Shown here: positions 28,321 through 38,958 of the stretch, piece after piece
Layout of the letters: the number at the start of each line of letters is the position of its first letter
Position numbering within the stretch: the stretch's first letter is position 1
The notes under the pieces: model-generated
Told to the model about the DNA's origin: nothing
Seen by the model: the letters and a program-made list of their open reading frames with translations, nothing else
Databases searched by the model: none
Translations under genes and position numbers: made by a program
Assembly (NCBI RefSeq): GCF_000760735.1
Contig: NZ_JMEX01000008.1
Coordinates: forward strand, 228,855 to 292,854
Direction: 5' to 3'
DNA length: 64,000 nucleotides
Source of the DNA: Rhodococcoides fascians A44A
GTDB taxonomy: Bacteria; Actinomycetota; Actinomycetes; Mycobacteriales; Mycobacteriaceae

Positions 28321-28856
28321 AGCGCGCGACAACGTTGATCGATCGCCTGTTGGTCACGCTTCTCGGCGTCGCACTCGTCGGCGCAGGGGCGTTCGCGGTC
28401 GCGTGGTACTACGACGTTCCGTTCGCCGTGGAGTCCCTGTCCAGATTCGACCGTGACGTCTTCGCGGCGTTGCCTGCGCAATCGTGGTGGGAGGCCGCAC
28501 TGGCCGCGACCGCCGTCGTCGGCACACTCGTCGGCGTCGCGCTCCTGATCGGGAACCTCTCCCCCAGAAGAACAGGCACCGTCGAGATCTCGACGAGCGA
28601 ATCTCATTCGCTACGAATCGACCTGGGCGCGTTGGCCCGTGGCATTGCCGCGGACCTCGCCGACTTCCCCGGCGTTGAATCGGCCCGGGGTCGAGCCATC
28701 GACGATCGCGGCACCCCGACGTTGGCCGTCACGGTGCAGACTTCACCGGGCATCGACATCGAGGCATTCACTCGTACTGCCGAAGAGCGCGCCGTATACC
28801 TCGCCGGCGCAGTCGAGGGCAGCGACGTAGCCCTACGGGTGCAGCTGCACGTCTGA
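28317..28856 (+). CDS. amaP: alkaline shock response membrane anchor protein AmaP
   Basis: A 179-residue protein with two N-terminal membrane helices (LLVTLLGVALVGAGAFAVAWYY and AALAATAVVGTLVGVALLIG) joined by a short loop, then a cytoplasmic domain (GTVEISTSESHSLRIDLGALARGIAADLADFPGV) typical of AmaP. In Staphylococcus aureus AmaP tethers Asp23 to the membrane. It closes the five-gene operon 26414-28856, in which all junctions overlap by 4 to 8 bases, so equal co-expression is expected. Confidence 0.82.
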   Translation: MKRATTLIDRLLVTLLGVALVGAGAFAVAWYYDVPFAVESLSRFDRDVFAALPAQSWWEAALAATAVVGTLVGVALLIGNLSPRRTGTVEISTSESHSLRIDLGALARGIAADLADFPGVESARGRAIDDRGTPTLAVTVQTSPGIDIEAFTRTAEERAVYLAGAVEGSDVALRVQLHV

Positions 28857-28973
28857 GTGCGCAGCTGCACCCCAGGGGACGGCTGCTACTCGCACAGTTT
28901 CCAGTTCCTCGCTCATGTTGCACCCTGTGCGGGGGACTGCAACCTGTGCGAAACGCCCCTTGGCACAACGAAA

Positions 28974-29003
28974 AGCGGCACCCACCCGAAGGTGAGTGCC
29001 GCT
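28974..29003 (-). terminator. terminator of tuf / translation operon
   Basis: AGCGGCAC...GTGCCGCT (28974-28981 with 28996-29003) forms an 8-pair stem extended by further pairs with one mismatch. On the minus strand TTTTCGTTGTGC follows. It sits 24 bases past the tuf stop. Confidence 0.82.
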
Positions 29004-29027
29004 CTCGGTGTTGCTGGTGAAACTAGA

Positions 29028-30218
<1,191 letters not shown>

Positions 30219-30341
30219 TGTGTGTCCTCCTGGACTGTTGGTGCTTGCTTGAAATGCAGCAGTGCGGTTGTCTCGTACAGCTCTTTTGAGCTGCATGGTC
30301 GTGCGGTGTTACGGATCCAGCGTGTCCAGCTCGGGAGAGAT

Positions 30342-32444
30342 CTACTCTCCGGTCGCCTTCGCGATGATTTCCTTCGCGACGTTCGCAGGAACCTCGGCGT
30401 AGGAATCGAACACCATGGAGTAGTTAGCGCGGCCCTGAGTCTTCGACCGAAGGTCTCCGATGTAGCCGAACATCTCCGACAGCGGAACCTGTGCCTTGAC
30501 GACACGAGCGCCGCTACGTTCCTCCATGGCCTGAATCTGACCACGGCGGGAGTTCAGGTCGCCGATGACCTCACCCATGTAATCCTCGGGGGTCGTGACC
30601 TCGACGGCCATGACGGGCTCGAGAATGACCGGGCTGGCCTTCTTGGCGGCTTCCTTGAACGCTTGTGAGCCGGCGACCTTGAAGGCCATTTCCGACGAGT
30701 CGACGTCGTGGTATGCACCGTCGAGCAGTGTGACCTTGACGTTGACGAGCGGGTATCCGGCGAGGACACCGTACTGCATGGCGTCCTGAGCTCCGGCGTC
30801 CACCGAAGGGATGTACTCCCTCGGCACACGACCACCGGTGACCTTGTTCTCGAACTCGTAGGTCGCACCGTCTTCGCCCTCGAAAGGCTCGAGACTGATG
30901 ATGACCTTCGCGAACTGGCCGGAGCCACCGGTCTGCTTCTTGTGGGTGTAGTCGAGCTTTTCGACCTTCTTGCGAATGGTCTCGCGGTACGCAACCTGCG
31001 GCTTACCGACGTTGGCCTCGACCTTGAACTCACGCTTCATACGGTCGACCAGGATGTCGAGGTGGAGCTCGCCCATGCCGCCGATGACGGTCTGGCCGGT
31101 GTCCTCGTCCAGCTTCACCGAGAAGGTGGGATCCTCTTCGGCGAGCTTCTGGATAGCTGTTCCCAGCTTCTCCTGGTCGGACTTGGTCTTGGGCTCGATG
31201 GAGACCTCGATGACCGGGTCCGGGAAGGTCATCGACTCGAGGATCACCTGGTTCTGCGGATCGCAGAGGGTGTCACCCGTCGTCGTGTCCTTCAGACCGA
31301 TCACGGCGTAGATGTGACCTGCCGAAGCGGTCGCGATCGCGTTCTCCTTGTTGGAGTGCATCTGGAACAGCTTGCCCAGACGCTCCTTCTTGCCCTTGGT
31401 CGAGTTGATGACCTGAGCGCCGGAGTCGACCTTGCCCGAGTACACGCGGACGTAGGTCAGCTTGCCGAAGAAGGGGTGGGTCGCGATCTTGAACGCGAGG
31501 GCCGAGAACGGCTCGTCGGCAGACGGCTTACGGAGGAGGAGTTCTTCTTCGTTGCCGGGTGCGTGACCCTGGACCGACTCGACGTCGAGAGGCGACGGGA
31601 GGTAGTCGATGACCGCGTCGAGCATGGGCTGAACGCCCTTGTTCTTGAACGCGGAGCCACAGAGAACCGGGTACAGCTCGCTGTTGACGGTCATCTTGCG
31701 GATGGCGCCCTTGATCTCGTCGATCGAGAGCTCTTCGCCACCGAAGAACTTCTCCAGCAGAGCTTCGTCGGACTCGGCGACGATCTCGAGGAGTTCCTGG
31801 CGGTACTGCTCCGCCTTCTCCTGGAGGTCGGCCGGGATGTCCTGAACCTCGTACTTCTCACCGAGCTTGGTCTCACCGCTCCAGACCTTCGCCTTCATCT
31901 CGACGAGGTCGACGATGCCTTCGAAGTCGTTCTCGGCGCCGATGGGCAGCTGGATGACCAGCGGCTTGGCTCCGAGGCGGTCCTTGATGGTCTGCACGGT
32001 GAAGTAGAAGTCAGCGCCCAGCTTGTCCATCTTGTTGACGAAGCAGATACGCGGGACGTCGTACTTGTCGGCCTGACGCCAGACCTGCTCCGACTGCGGC
32101 TCGACGCCTTCCTTGCCGTCGAACACTGCGACGGCGCCGTCGAGAACACGCAGCGAACGCTCGACCTCGACGGTGAAGTCGACGTGTCCGGGCGTATCGA
32201 TGATGTTGATCTGGTTGTCGTTCCAGAAGCACGTCGTGGCAGCAGAGGTGATCGTGATGCCACGCTCCTGCTCCTGCTCCATCCAGTCCATCGTGGCTGC
32301 GCCGTCGTGGACCTCACCGATCTTGTACGAGATACCGGTGTAGAAGAGGATGCGTTCGGTAGTGGTGGTTTTACCAGCATCGATGTGGGCCATGATGCCG
32401 ATGTTGCGGACCTTGTTGAGGTCTGTCAGCACGTCCTGTGCCAC
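30342..32444 (-). CDS. fusA: elongation factor G
   Basis: Translocase GTPase, 700 residues from GTG 32444 ([14 protein letters not shown]) or 703 from ATG 32453. The GTG is favoured because AAGGCGGG ends nine bases before it but abuts the ATG. G1 [16 protein letters not shown]3 [12 protein letters not shown] and G4 [10 protein letters not shown] are intact. A 123-base gap to tuf and a 144-base gap after rpsG contain no gene; the latter has a 7-pair hairpin, GGTGCGG/CCGCACC at 32552-32574, that could set relative expression. Confidence 0.97.
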   Translation of the reverse strand: MAQDVLTDLNKVRNIGIMAHIDAGKTTTTERILFYTGISYKIGEVHDGAATMDWMEQEQERGITITSAATTCFWNDNQINIIDTPGHVDFTVEVERSLRVLDGAVAVFDGKEGVEPQSEQVWRQADKYDVPRICFVNKMDKLGADFYFTVQTIKDRLGAKPLVIQLPIGAENDFEGIVDLVEMKAKVWSGETKLGEKYEVQDIPADLQEKAEQYRQELLEIVAESDEALLEKFFGGEELSIDEIKGAIRKMTVNSELYPVLCGSAFKNKGVQPMLDAVIDYLPSPLDVESVQGHAPGNEEELLLRKPSADEPFSALAFKIATHPFFGKLTYVRVYSGKVDSGAQVINSTKGKKERLGKLFQMHSNKENAIATASAGHIYAVIGLKDTTTGDTLCDPQNQVILESMTFPDPVIEVSIEPKTKSDQEKLGTAIQKLAEEDPTFSVKLDEDTGQTVIGGMGELHLDILVDRMKREFKVEANVGKPQVAYRETIRKKVEKLDYTHKKQTGGSGQFAKVIISLEPFEGEDGATYEFENKVTGGRVPREYIPSVDAGAQDAMQYGVLAGYPLVNVKVTLLDGAYHDVDSSEMAFKVAGSQAFKEAAKKASPVILEPVMAVEVTTPEDYMGEVIGDLNSRRGQIQAMEERSGARVVKAQVPLSEMFGYIGDLRSKTQGRANYSMVFDSYAEVPANVAKEIIAKATGE

Positions 32445-32588
32445 GGAATTCATCCCGCCTTGTAAGTCGAAGAAGTGGGACTGGGCCAGCTTGTCACCAG
32501 TATGTGAACGGTGAGCCGGGCCGGACCAGGTACTCGGTACAACGCCGGAAAGGTGCGGAAAGTTTCACCGCACCCTCCCGGCCGGAAG

Positions 32589-33059
32589 TCACCAGCGGTA
32601 GTGCGCGAACGCCTTGTTGGCTTCAGCCATCTTGTGCGTGTCCTCGCGACGCTTCACAGCGGCACCGAGGCCGTTGCTGGCGTCGAGAAGCTCGTTGGCC
32701 AGACGCTCGACCATGGTCTTCTCACGACGAGCGCGCGAGAAGGTGACCAGCCAGCGCAGTGCCAGCGTGGTCGAGCGACCGGGGCGAACCTCGACGGGGA
32801 CCTGGTAGGTCGCGCCACCGACGCGACGGCTGCGAACCTCGAGGGCCGGCTTGACGTTGTCGAGTGCACGCTTGAGCGTGACGACGGGGTCGGTGCCGGT
32901 CTTCTCACGAGCCTGCTCGAGAGCCTGGTAGACGATGCGCTCGGCGGTGGACTTCTTGCCGTCGAGAAGGATCTTGTTGACGAGCTGCGTGACCAACGGG
33001 GATCCGTAGACCGGGTCGTTGATCAGCGGCCGCTTGGGTGCTGGGCCCTTGCGTGGCAT
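32589..33059 (-). CDS. rpsG: 30S ribosomal protein S7
   Basis: A 156-residue 16S rRNA-binding protein that nucleates assembly of the 30S head. N-terminus [36 protein letters not shown] and the C-terminal NKAFAHYRW are typical. Its ATG shares one base with the rpsL stop (TAATG). Confidence 0.98.
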   Translation of the reverse strand: MPRKGPAPKRPLINDPVYGSPLVTQLVNKILLDGKKSTAERIVYQALEQAREKTGTDPVVTLKRALDNVKPALEVRSRRVGGATYQVPVEVRPGRSTTLALRWLVTFSRARREKTMVERLANELLDASNGLGAAVKRREDTHKMAEANKAFAHYRW

Positions 33060-33433
33060 TAGCTCTTCTCCTTCTTGGCGCCGTAGCGGCTGCGAGCCTG
33101 CTTGCGGTTCTTGACACCCTGGGTGTCGAGCGAGCCGCGGATGATCTTGTAACGCACACCCGGGAGGTCCTTCACACGACCACCGCGAACGAGCACCATG
33201 GAGTGCTCCTGCAGGTTGTGGCCCTCACCGGGGATGTAGGCGGTGACCTCTACCGAGCTGGTCAAGCGCACACGCGCGACCTTACGCAGAGCAGAGTTCG
33301 GCTTCTTCGGAGTGGTGGTGTACACGCGAGTGCACACACCACGACGCTGGGGACTGCCCTTGAGGGCAGCGGTCTTCAGCTTCGCAACCTTGTCGGTGCG
33401 ACCCTTGCGGACCAGCTGGTTGATAGTTGGCAT
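33059..33433 (-). CDS. rpsL: 30S ribosomal protein S12
   Basis: A 124-residue decoding-centre protein, first gene of its operon. [18 protein letters not shown] and [19 protein letters not shown] contain the lysines (positions corresponding to 43 and 88) whose change gives streptomycin resistance; both are the usual lysine here. ATG at 33433 is the family start; the frame remains open upstream but is not coding. Confidence 0.98.
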   Translation of the reverse strand: MPTINQLVRKGRTDKVAKLKTAALKGSPQRRGVCTRVYTTTPKKPNSALRKVARVRLTSSVEVTAYIPGEGHNLQEHSMVLVRGGRVKDLPGVRYKIIRGSLDTQGVKNRKQARSRYGAKKEKS

Positions 33434-33734
33434 GAACCGGCTTTCTTTGTGTCGCGAGTCTTCTTCTCGAAAGACCCAGGGATCTAGCAGTTGGAGCAAG
33501 AGAACACTGCTCCTCACCCGTACTACTGTCGTTCTTGTACTGCATACCGCGGGTCTCTTGCACCCCGCGGTCGGGTGTGTCGCATACCCCCACACGGCAG
33601 CCGCATCGCACGCTCGGAACTGAACATGAGCACGGCTGTACCTCGCATAGGCACACAGACGGACCGGCCAGGCCGGACACGACCCATAACGATACCCGGC
33701 GGCGCGCCTTCGGGTCAAAACGGGCCCCGCCGTG
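33434..33734 (-). promoter_or_regulatory. promoter and ~250-base leader of the rpsL operon
   Basis: This 301-base stretch has no gene. On the minus strand TTGACC (33718-33713) and TATCGT (33694-33689) with an 18-base spacer form a good promoter, giving a leader of about 250 bases. Within it ACCGCGGG (33546-33553) and CCCGCGGT (33564-33571) form a perfect 8-pair hairpin, flanked by the short direct repeat GCATACC. Confidence 0.6.
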
Positions 33735-34253
33735 CTACCGACTCAGATTGATCGTCAGATCCATCAGCGTCGTCGCAGCCTCACACGGATCAGGCGCGCC
33801 CGATCCAGGCAGGTACTGCACCCACCATCCGACCACTCCGGAGTCCGGAGACCCGGCCGTGACACCGCAGGACGTCGGCTCGTTCGGCGGCTGGGTTCGA
33901 ATTGCCTTGCGGCCCTGCACGGTTATGTCCTGGACCAGGTACATCATCTTCTCGTTGGCCTCTCGCTCGGCGTCGAGCGAGCCGTTCTCGAACCAGTTGA
34001 ACGTCACCTTCACGATGCCGTTGGGACCGGCCACGTCCCACCGGCAGATCGCCCCGAAGAAACCGCGAGCGATGGCGTCGCCACCCACCGTCGCGGCGAT
34101 TCGATCGTCGGCGACGGCGTCGCATTCGGTCAGGAGATCTCGGAACTCCGTGTCGCCGCCGCTGTCGAACGTTTCGGGTGTCGCGGTGCCCTGAACCGTC
34201 GTGCTGCATCCCGCCAGCACCACGACGAGCGCGGACATCCACAGCCGTTTCAC
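33735..34253 (-). CDS. DUF3558 lipoprotein, second of a pair
   Basis: A 172-residue actinobacterial lipoprotein. Starting at GTG 34253 the signal peptide [19 protein letters not shown] ends in the lipobox LAGC. The mature part has DUF3558 features: [45 protein letters not shown] and a second cysteine pair (SCG...DPC). Function unknown; the family includes the mycobacterial LppA-type proteins only loosely. Its GTG overlaps the stop of the paralogous gene upstream (GTGA). Confidence 0.85.
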   Translation of the reverse strand: MKRLWMSALVVVLAGCSTTVQGTATPETFDSGGDTEFRDLLTECDAVADDRIAATVGGDAIARGFFGAICRWDVAGPNGIVKVTFNWFENGSLDAEREANEKMMYLVQDITVQGRKAIRTQPPNEPTSCGVTAGSPDSGVVGWWVQYLPGSGAPDPCEAATTLMDLTINLSR

Positions 34254-34762
34254 TGCGCGCGCTCCACGGTGAGGGTTGCCAATCGAGTGGCGACGTCGCA
34301 CGGATCGGACGACGGCGGCTGGTCACCGTACGTAACCGACCAGTGCATGAAATCCTTCCCGAACTGGACCCCGACCTCGCACAGGTAGTTGTCCGTGGCC
34401 GCGGAGAAACCAGGGTTCCCGTCGATCTCGATGTCGTCGGCGGGTCGACCGATCAGCTCGGACCCGGATCGCTCCCGATCGATGGGGCTGCCGCGGTACC
34501 AGGAGAAACTCACCGAGGGGCCGGTGCTGCCCGCGACCTCCCATTCGCATCCCACCGAATTCCTGGTGATCATCGTGAATGCCGGTACGGCGAAGGTACT
34601 CAGAACTTCGTCGTCGTTCACCGAACCGCACTGCCCGAAGAACGGACCGGCCTCCCCCGGCGACGCCGGCGTGGAGTTCTGCTGCGGCGAGGCGTCGTCA
34701 CCCGATCCGCATCCGGCCAAGCCGGCAGCGAGCACACCCAGGAGAATCACCGTCCGCCGCAT
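34250..34762 (-). CDS. DUF3558 lipoprotein, first of a pair
   Basis: A 170-residue lipoprotein with signal peptide MRRTVILLGVLAAGLAGCGS, lipobox LAGC. Like its neighbour it has FFGQCGSVNDDEVLSTF, VGCEWEVAG...VSFSWYRGSPIDRERSG and SDPCDVATRLATL, so the two are paralogues from tandem duplication. It begins 35 bases after the guaD stop on the same strand and may be read from the upstream operon or its own promoter. Confidence 0.85.
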   Translation of the reverse strand: MRRTVILLGVLAAGLAGCGSGDDASPQQNSTPASPGEAGPFFGQCGSVNDDEVLSTFAVPAFTMITRNSVGCEWEVAGSTGPSVSFSWYRGSPIDRERSGSELIGRPADDIEIDGNPGFSAATDNYLCEVGVQFGKDFMHWSVTYGDQPPSSDPCDVATRLATLTVERAQ

Positions 34763-34797
34763 GGTCTTCAGACCCTACCCAGTCGGACCGACACCGA

Positions 34798-36276
34798 TCA
34801 GACGGAGTCGACGCGTCGACCCCGCACGTAGACCTCCGTGATCGCAGGCTCGCGCATCGCCATGAGCAGGGCGAACAGAGTCTGGTCGCGAGCCATGTCC
34901 GGGTCGACGGAACGGATGCCACGACGAATCAGATCGTCGAGGGGCTGCCACTTCGCTGGATCGACGACGATGAAATCGGCTTCCTTGCCCACGTCGAGGT
35001 TGCCGATGCGGCCCTCCATGTCGAGCGCCCGCGCCCCGGCCAGGGTGCCGGTGAAGAGCAGCTCGGCGGGATGCAGGGGTACGCCCGCGTCTCCGGGTTC
35101 GGAGATGTGCACCTTGTACGCGTCGCCGAGCACGCGAGAGAGAAGGAACTCGTCACCGCCTCCGTAATCGGAACCGAGGGCGATGTTCACCCCTGCGGCC
35201 ACGGTTCGGTTCCACGGCATGGTGCCCGACCCGAGGAATTGCTGCGATGTCGGGCAGTGCGCGATGGACGTGCCCGTCTCCGCCATCCGTGCGAGCTCGT
35301 CGTCCTGGCAGTGCACGGCGTGGGCGAGAATCGTCCGCTTGCCGAGGAAGCTCTTGCCACCGACCACCGAGCCGGGGAGGAACTTGCCGTCGTAGGTATC
35401 GAGGTACGAGTCGACCTGGTAGGTCTCGAGTGTCGTTGCGATCTCGCCCGTACCGGGCCTGTTGTTCTCGTTGAGGTGGGTGTGGAAGTAGACGCCGCGG
35501 TCCCGCACGGAGTCGTACAGCTCGCCGAGGTTCCTCAGCGTCTCCGTGGTCACCGACAGAGAGAACCGTGGAACGACGGCGACGTGCAGCAGAGCGGTGT
35601 CGACGTCACCGGTGTCGGCGGCATGCCACTTCTCGATCTCCTCCGACACCAGCCGTACTGCGTCCTGTTCGGTGGTCACGAGTGCCTTCGCCGAATCGGG
35701 GCCCGTCGTCTGCACTCCCCTGCCGCTGACGACGCGCAGTCCTCTACGAAGGGTCTCCTCGAACAATGCGTCCTGCGCGTGCGGGAACGCCGACCCGAAC
35801 ACCATGGCCTGCGTCGTACCGGCCGCGATACGTCGATCGCAGAACGCGGCCGCCGCCTCCGCCGCGAACTCCGGGTCCTCGAACATCGATTCCGACGGGA
35901 AGATGCAGGTGTTCAGCCACTCGAGCAGCTGCCCGCCGCCGTAGGCGTCGCCGGCGAACGTCTGCGGGAAATGCACGTGAGTGTCGATGAACCCGGGAAG
36001 AAGAAAACCAGGACGATGGTCGACGACGGTGCCGCCCCCGACCGTGACCGCGTCGAACGGTCCCGAATAGGTGATGACACCGTCGTCGTCGACCACCAGG
36101 GCACCGTCGGGGATGGAGACCAACGCGTCCGCAGCAGCGGTCACCGTCGGCGATCCGGCGATATGGAAAACATGGCCCCGATGTATTTCAGGTGCGCTGT
36201 GTTTCTCAGGTGCGCTGTGTTTTTCAGGTGCACTGCGTATCCGACTCACGGTGAGAGCGAACCACGAACCGGGCAC
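34798..36276 (-). CDS. guaD: guanine deaminase with a repetitive N-terminal extension
   Basis: Zinc amidohydrolase converting guanine to xanthine. Metal ligands are visible in GFIDTHVHFPQ, HTHLNENNRPGTG, ILAHAVHCQDDELA and GSDYGGGDEFL. The body from about residue 35 matches the family (GHVFHIAGSP...). Upstream lies a 34-residue extension containing SAPEKH-SAPEKH-SAPEIH, coded by an 18-base tandem repeat. No ATG lies in frame near the domain start; GTG at 36276 or at 36249 are the only nearby starts. Last gene of the operon that contains the TetR regulator 21 bases upstream. Confidence 0.9.
   Translation of the reverse strand: MPGSWFALTVSRIRSAPEKHSAPEKHSAPEIHRGHVFHIAGSPTVTAAADALVSIPDGALVVDDDGVITYSGPFDAVTVGGGTVVDHRPGFLLPGFIDTHVHFPQTFAGDAYGGGQLLEWLNTCIFPSESMFEDPEFAAEAAAAFCDRRIAAGTTQAMVFGSAFPHAQDALFEETLRRGLRVVSGRGVQTTGPDSAKALVTTEQDAVRLVSEEIEKWHAADTGDVDTALLHVAVVPRFSLSVTTETLRNLGELYDSVRDRGVYFHTHLNENNRPGTGEIATTLETYQVDSYLDTYDGKFLPGSVVGGKSFLGKRTILAHAVHCQDDELARMAETGTSIAHCPTSQQFLGSGTMPWNRTVAAGVNIALGSDYGGGDEFLLSRVLGDAYKVHISEPGDAGVPLHPAELLFTGTLAGARALDMEGRIGNLDVGKEADFIVVDPAKWQPLDDLIRRGIRSVDPDMARDQTLFALLMAMREPAITEVYVRGRRVDSV
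36181..36234 (-). repeat. 18-bp tandem repeat in the guaD N-terminus
   Basis: Three 18-base units with a few differences (36181-36198, 36199-36216, 36217-36234) code SAPEKH, SAPEKH and SAPEIH on the minus strand. The AT content is above the local average. Confidence 0.88.
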
Positions 36277-36297
36277 CGCCGCAGATCGAGCGCTCGC

Positions 36298-36921
36298 CTA
36301 CCCGGCCGCGGTGGTGGCGTGGTCGATCTTCAGGCTTGCGTCGAGGACGCCTGCCCATGCCTTGACGATTTCGCTGCGTCGGCGTGAGTCGTCGCTCAGG
36401 ACGTCGGCGAGGCCGAGCCCGCGCGCGAGGTCGAGGGTCGCCTGCACGAGCCGGTGTGTCTGCGGGTCGCTGTCGTCGGCGCCGAGTTGGTCGACGGCCA
36501 TGCGGTGGGCCACTCGACCGAACTTCTCCTCGAGCGGCAGCACCCTGGCCCGCATGTCCGGGTCCGCGGCGGCAGCGGTCCACACCTGCAGGGCCGCTTT
36601 GAAGACGGAACCGGTGTAGTACTCGACGAGCCGCTCGACGACGCGTTCGGTGCGGGCCGGGCCGTGTGGCAGCGCCGCGGATTCACGCCGTGCGTCGTCC
36701 ATGCGGGTGTCGAACATGTAGTCCAACGCCGCGGTGATCAGGTCTTCTCGGGTGGGAAAATGGTGCTGGGTCGCCCCGCGGGAGACTCCTGCTCGCGCCG
36801 CGACGACGCCCACCGTCGTCGGGCCCCATCCCTGCTCGGCGAGCGAGTCGATAGTGGACTCCAACAGCCGCTGACGCGTCGCCCTACTTCGATCCTGCTT
36901 GGGTTCCCGCGCCGTCACCAT
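36298..36921 (-). CDS. TetR-family transcriptional regulator
   Basis: A 207-residue repressor-type protein: N-terminal HTH (TRQRLLESTIDSLAEQGWGPTTVGVVAARAGVSRGATQHHFPTREDLI) and a helical ligand-binding domain of about 150 residues. It lies within the acyl-CoA operon, 35 bases after the enoyl-CoA hydratase gene, and is the natural candidate to control it, as AtuR and LiuR control terpene and leucine clusters. The operator is probably the palindrome at 46202-46217 at the operon head. Confidence 0.88.
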   Translation of the reverse strand: MVTAREPKQDRSRATRQRLLESTIDSLAEQGWGPTTVGVVAARAGVSRGATQHHFPTREDLITAALDYMFDTRMDDARRESAALPHGPARTERVVERLVEYYTGSVFKAALQVWTAAAADPDMRARVLPLEEKFGRVAHRMAVDQLGADDSDPQTHRLVQATLDLARGLGLADVLSDDSRRRSEIVKAWAGVLDASLKIDHATTAAG

Positions 36922-36956
36922 CGGTCCTGCTTCTCCCTACTTCTGCACCGGCCCGC

Positions 36957-36981
36957 TCATTCCGCGGGCGCCACTCGCGAG
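36957..36981 (-). repeat. degenerate dispersed-repeat copy at the hydratase stop
   Basis: TCATTCCGCGGGCGCCACTC matches the minus-orientation copies at 38902 and 38934 except for a few bases, and supplies the codons VAPAE and the TGA stop. Confidence 0.55.
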
Positions 36982-37724
36982 GCCACCCACCTGGGCGGTC
37001 GCTTCTCCAAGAAGGACATCATCCCCTCTCGCGCTTCCTCGGATGCAAACAGCCTCGCAGAACGGTCCGACAAGTCGGTTCCGTGAGCGTCGAAGTCCGC
37101 CAGAATCGCCGACGTCGTGAGCCGCTTCGACTCGGCGAGGCCCTGCGGGGACCCTTTCCGGAGAGCCTCGAGAATGTCTCCGACGGTGGATGCCGGGTCG
37201 GCTGCGGCCTCGCTGATCAGGCCGATGGCCTCGGCCTCGTGGGAGCCGAACTTCTCACCGGTGACGAAGTAGCGGCCTGCCGCGCGGGAGTTCATCCGAG
37301 GCAACAGCGTCAGCGACACGATGGACGGGGCCAGACCCAGGCGGGCCTCCGTCAGGGCGAATGTGGAGTTCGGTCCTGCGACGACGATGTCGCATGCACC
37401 GACCAGCCCCATGCCTCCCGCGCGCACGTGGCCGTCGATCTGTCCGACGACGGGCTTCGGGGTTTCGAGGAGTGTACGAAGCAGTCCGAGCATCTGCGCC
37501 GTGCGTCCTTCGACGGTTCCGCCGGCTTCGGTGAGGTCGGCCCCCGCGCAGAACGTTCCACCGGTGTGAGTGAGGACGATTGCCCGAACGTCGGGATCCT
37601 CGCCCGCATCGTGCAGCCCTGCCGTCAGTTCGTCGACGAGGGCCGTGGACAGGGCGTTCCTGTTGTGCGGGGTGTCGAGAGTGAGGGTGGTGACCGCGTC
37701 GGCTGTATGTACCTGAACTGCCAT
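36957..37724 (-). CDS. enoyl-CoA hydratase/isomerase family protein
   Basis: A 255-residue crotonase-fold enzyme. The oxyanion-hole segments are HTGGTFCAGADLTEAGG and GHVRAGGMGLVGACDIVVAG; ALTEARLGLAPSIVSLTLLPR follows. It lacks the classical Glu pair of E. coli-type hydratases at least in part (GMGLVGACD has no Glu), so it may act on a branched 3-methylglutaconyl- or isohexenyl-type CoA. Its start shares a base with the stop of the acyl-CoA dehydrogenase upstream. The C-terminus VAPAE arises from a degenerate copy of the dispersed repeat. Confidence 0.88.
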   Translation of the reverse strand: MAVQVHTADAVTTLTLDTPHNRNALSTALVDELTAGLHDAGEDPDVRAIVLTHTGGTFCAGADLTEAGGTVEGRTAQMLGLLRTLLETPKPVVGQIDGHVRAGGMGLVGACDIVVAGPNSTFALTEARLGLAPSIVSLTLLPRMNSRAAGRYFVTGEKFGSHEAEAIGLISEAAADPASTVGDILEALRKGSPQGLAESKRLTTSAILADFDAHGTDLSDRSARLFASEEAREGMMSFLEKRPPRWVASRVAPAE

Positions 37725-38884
37725 CAGTACGACCTGGGTAGTCCGAGGGAGTGTTGGGAGACGAAGTTGAGGATCATCTCCCGGCTGACCGGCGCCACCC
37801 TCGCGATCCGCGCTGCACCGAGCATCGCGGCGAGACCGTATTCCTCGGTCAAGCCCGCCCCGCCGTGGGTCTGGATGGCCTGATCGAGCGCTTTGATACT
37901 CGCTTCCGCGGCCGCGTACTTGGCCATGTTGGCGGCCTCGGCAGCACCGAAATCGTCGCCGGAGTCGTACAGGACCGCGGCCTTCTGCATCATCAGCTTG
38001 GCGAGCTCGAGTTCGATCTTGACCTGCGCCAGCGGATGCGAAATGCCCTGGTGCGCGCCGATCGGCGTCTTCCAGACCGTGCGCTCGTTGGCGTATTTCA
38101 CCGCCGCGTCGAGTGCGTAGCGGCCCATCCCGACGGCCATCGCCGCGCCGAGAATGCGCTCGGGATTCAGACCCGCGAACAGCTGCATCAGCGCGGCGTC
38201 GGCCTCACCGACGAGGGCCTCTGCCGGGAGCCGCACGTCGTCGAGGAACAACGTGAACTGATGATCCGGCTCGATGATGTCCATCTCCATCCGAGTCTTC
38301 TGCAAGCCCTCGGAATCGGTGGGGACGATGAACAGCGCCGGCTTCAGCTTGCCGGTCTTGGAATCTTCGGTGCGAGCGACGATCAACACCGCGTCGGCCT
38401 GGTCGACGCCGGAGATGTAGATCTTGCTGCCCTTGAGGATCCAGTCGTCACCGTCTCGCCTGGCGGTCGTGGTGATCTGGTGCGAGTTGGATCCGGCGTC
38501 GGGTTCGGTGATGCCGAAGGCCATGATCTTCGAACCGTCGGCGAGAGCGGTGAGCCACGTCTGCTTCTGATCCGCCGTGCCGTACTTCCCGATGATGGTG
38601 CCGCAGATCGCCGGGCTGACGACGACCAGCAGCAACCCCGCCCCGTGTGCCGCGAGTTCCTCCTGCACGAGGGCGAGTTCGTAGATCCCTGCGCCTCCGC
38701 CGCCGTACTCCTCGAGCAGGTTCACGCCGAGGAATCCGAGTTTGCCTGCCTCGTTCCACAATTCGCTGAGGGGTTCACCCTTGCGAGCCTTCGGCAGCAC
38801 GTAGTCGATGTAGTTGTAGCGCTTGCCGAGCGAGGAGACCGAGGTCCGCAGGCCCTTCTGCTCTTCGGTTTCGATGAAACTCAT
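37724..38884 (-). CDS. acyl-CoA dehydrogenase
   Basis: A 386-residue FAD enzyme introducing a 2,3-double bond in acyl-CoA. Visible are MAFGITEPDAGSNSHQITTTA (flavin/substrate loop), ILKGSKIYISGVDQADAVLIVART, the ERTVWKTPIGAHQGISHPLAQVKIELE helix pair and IQTHGGAGLTEEYGLAAMLG. It is one of two dehydrogenases in the operon. Start MSFIETEEQKGLRTSVSSL at ATG 38884, 51 bases after the carboxylase alpha-subunit stop; the gap and stop region hold two repeat copies. Confidence 0.93.
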   Translation of the reverse strand: MSFIETEEQKGLRTSVSSLGKRYNYIDYVLPKARKGEPLSELWNEAGKLGFLGVNLLEEYGGGGAGIYELALVQEELAAHGAGLLLVVVSPAICGTIIGKYGTADQKQTWLTALADGSKIMAFGITEPDAGSNSHQITTTARRDGDDWILKGSKIYISGVDQADAVLIVARTEDSKTGKLKPALFIVPTDSEGLQKTRMEMDIIEPDHQFTLFLDDVRLPAEALVGEADAALMQLFAGLNPERILGAAMAVGMGRYALDAAVKYANERTVWKTPIGAHQGISHPLAQVKIELELAKLMMQKAAVLYDSGDDFGAAEAANMAKYAAAEASIKALDQAIQTHGGAGLTEEYGLAAMLGAARIARVAPVSREMILNFVSQHSLGLPRSY

Positions 38885-38894
38885 GATTCTCCTT

Positions 38895-38958
38895 TTGAAA
38901 TGGTCATTCCGCGGGCTCCACTCCTGTTGAAATGGTCATTCCGCGGGCTCCACTCCTG
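38895..38958 (-). repeat. exact 32-bp tandem duplication containing the dispersed repeat
   Basis: Bases 38895-38926 and 38927-38958 are identical 32-base units, each with TTGAAAT, then GGTCATTCCGCGGGCTCCAC and TCCTG. The second unit codes the last residues (GVEPAE) and stop of the carboxylase alpha subunit; the first lies in the gap before the dehydrogenase start. Confidence 0.93.

Noticed and set aside
28838..28873. Repeated GCAGCTGCAC near the amaP stop
   Set aside because: Short palindromic coincidence, partly coding (LQLHV); too short to call an operator or terminator.
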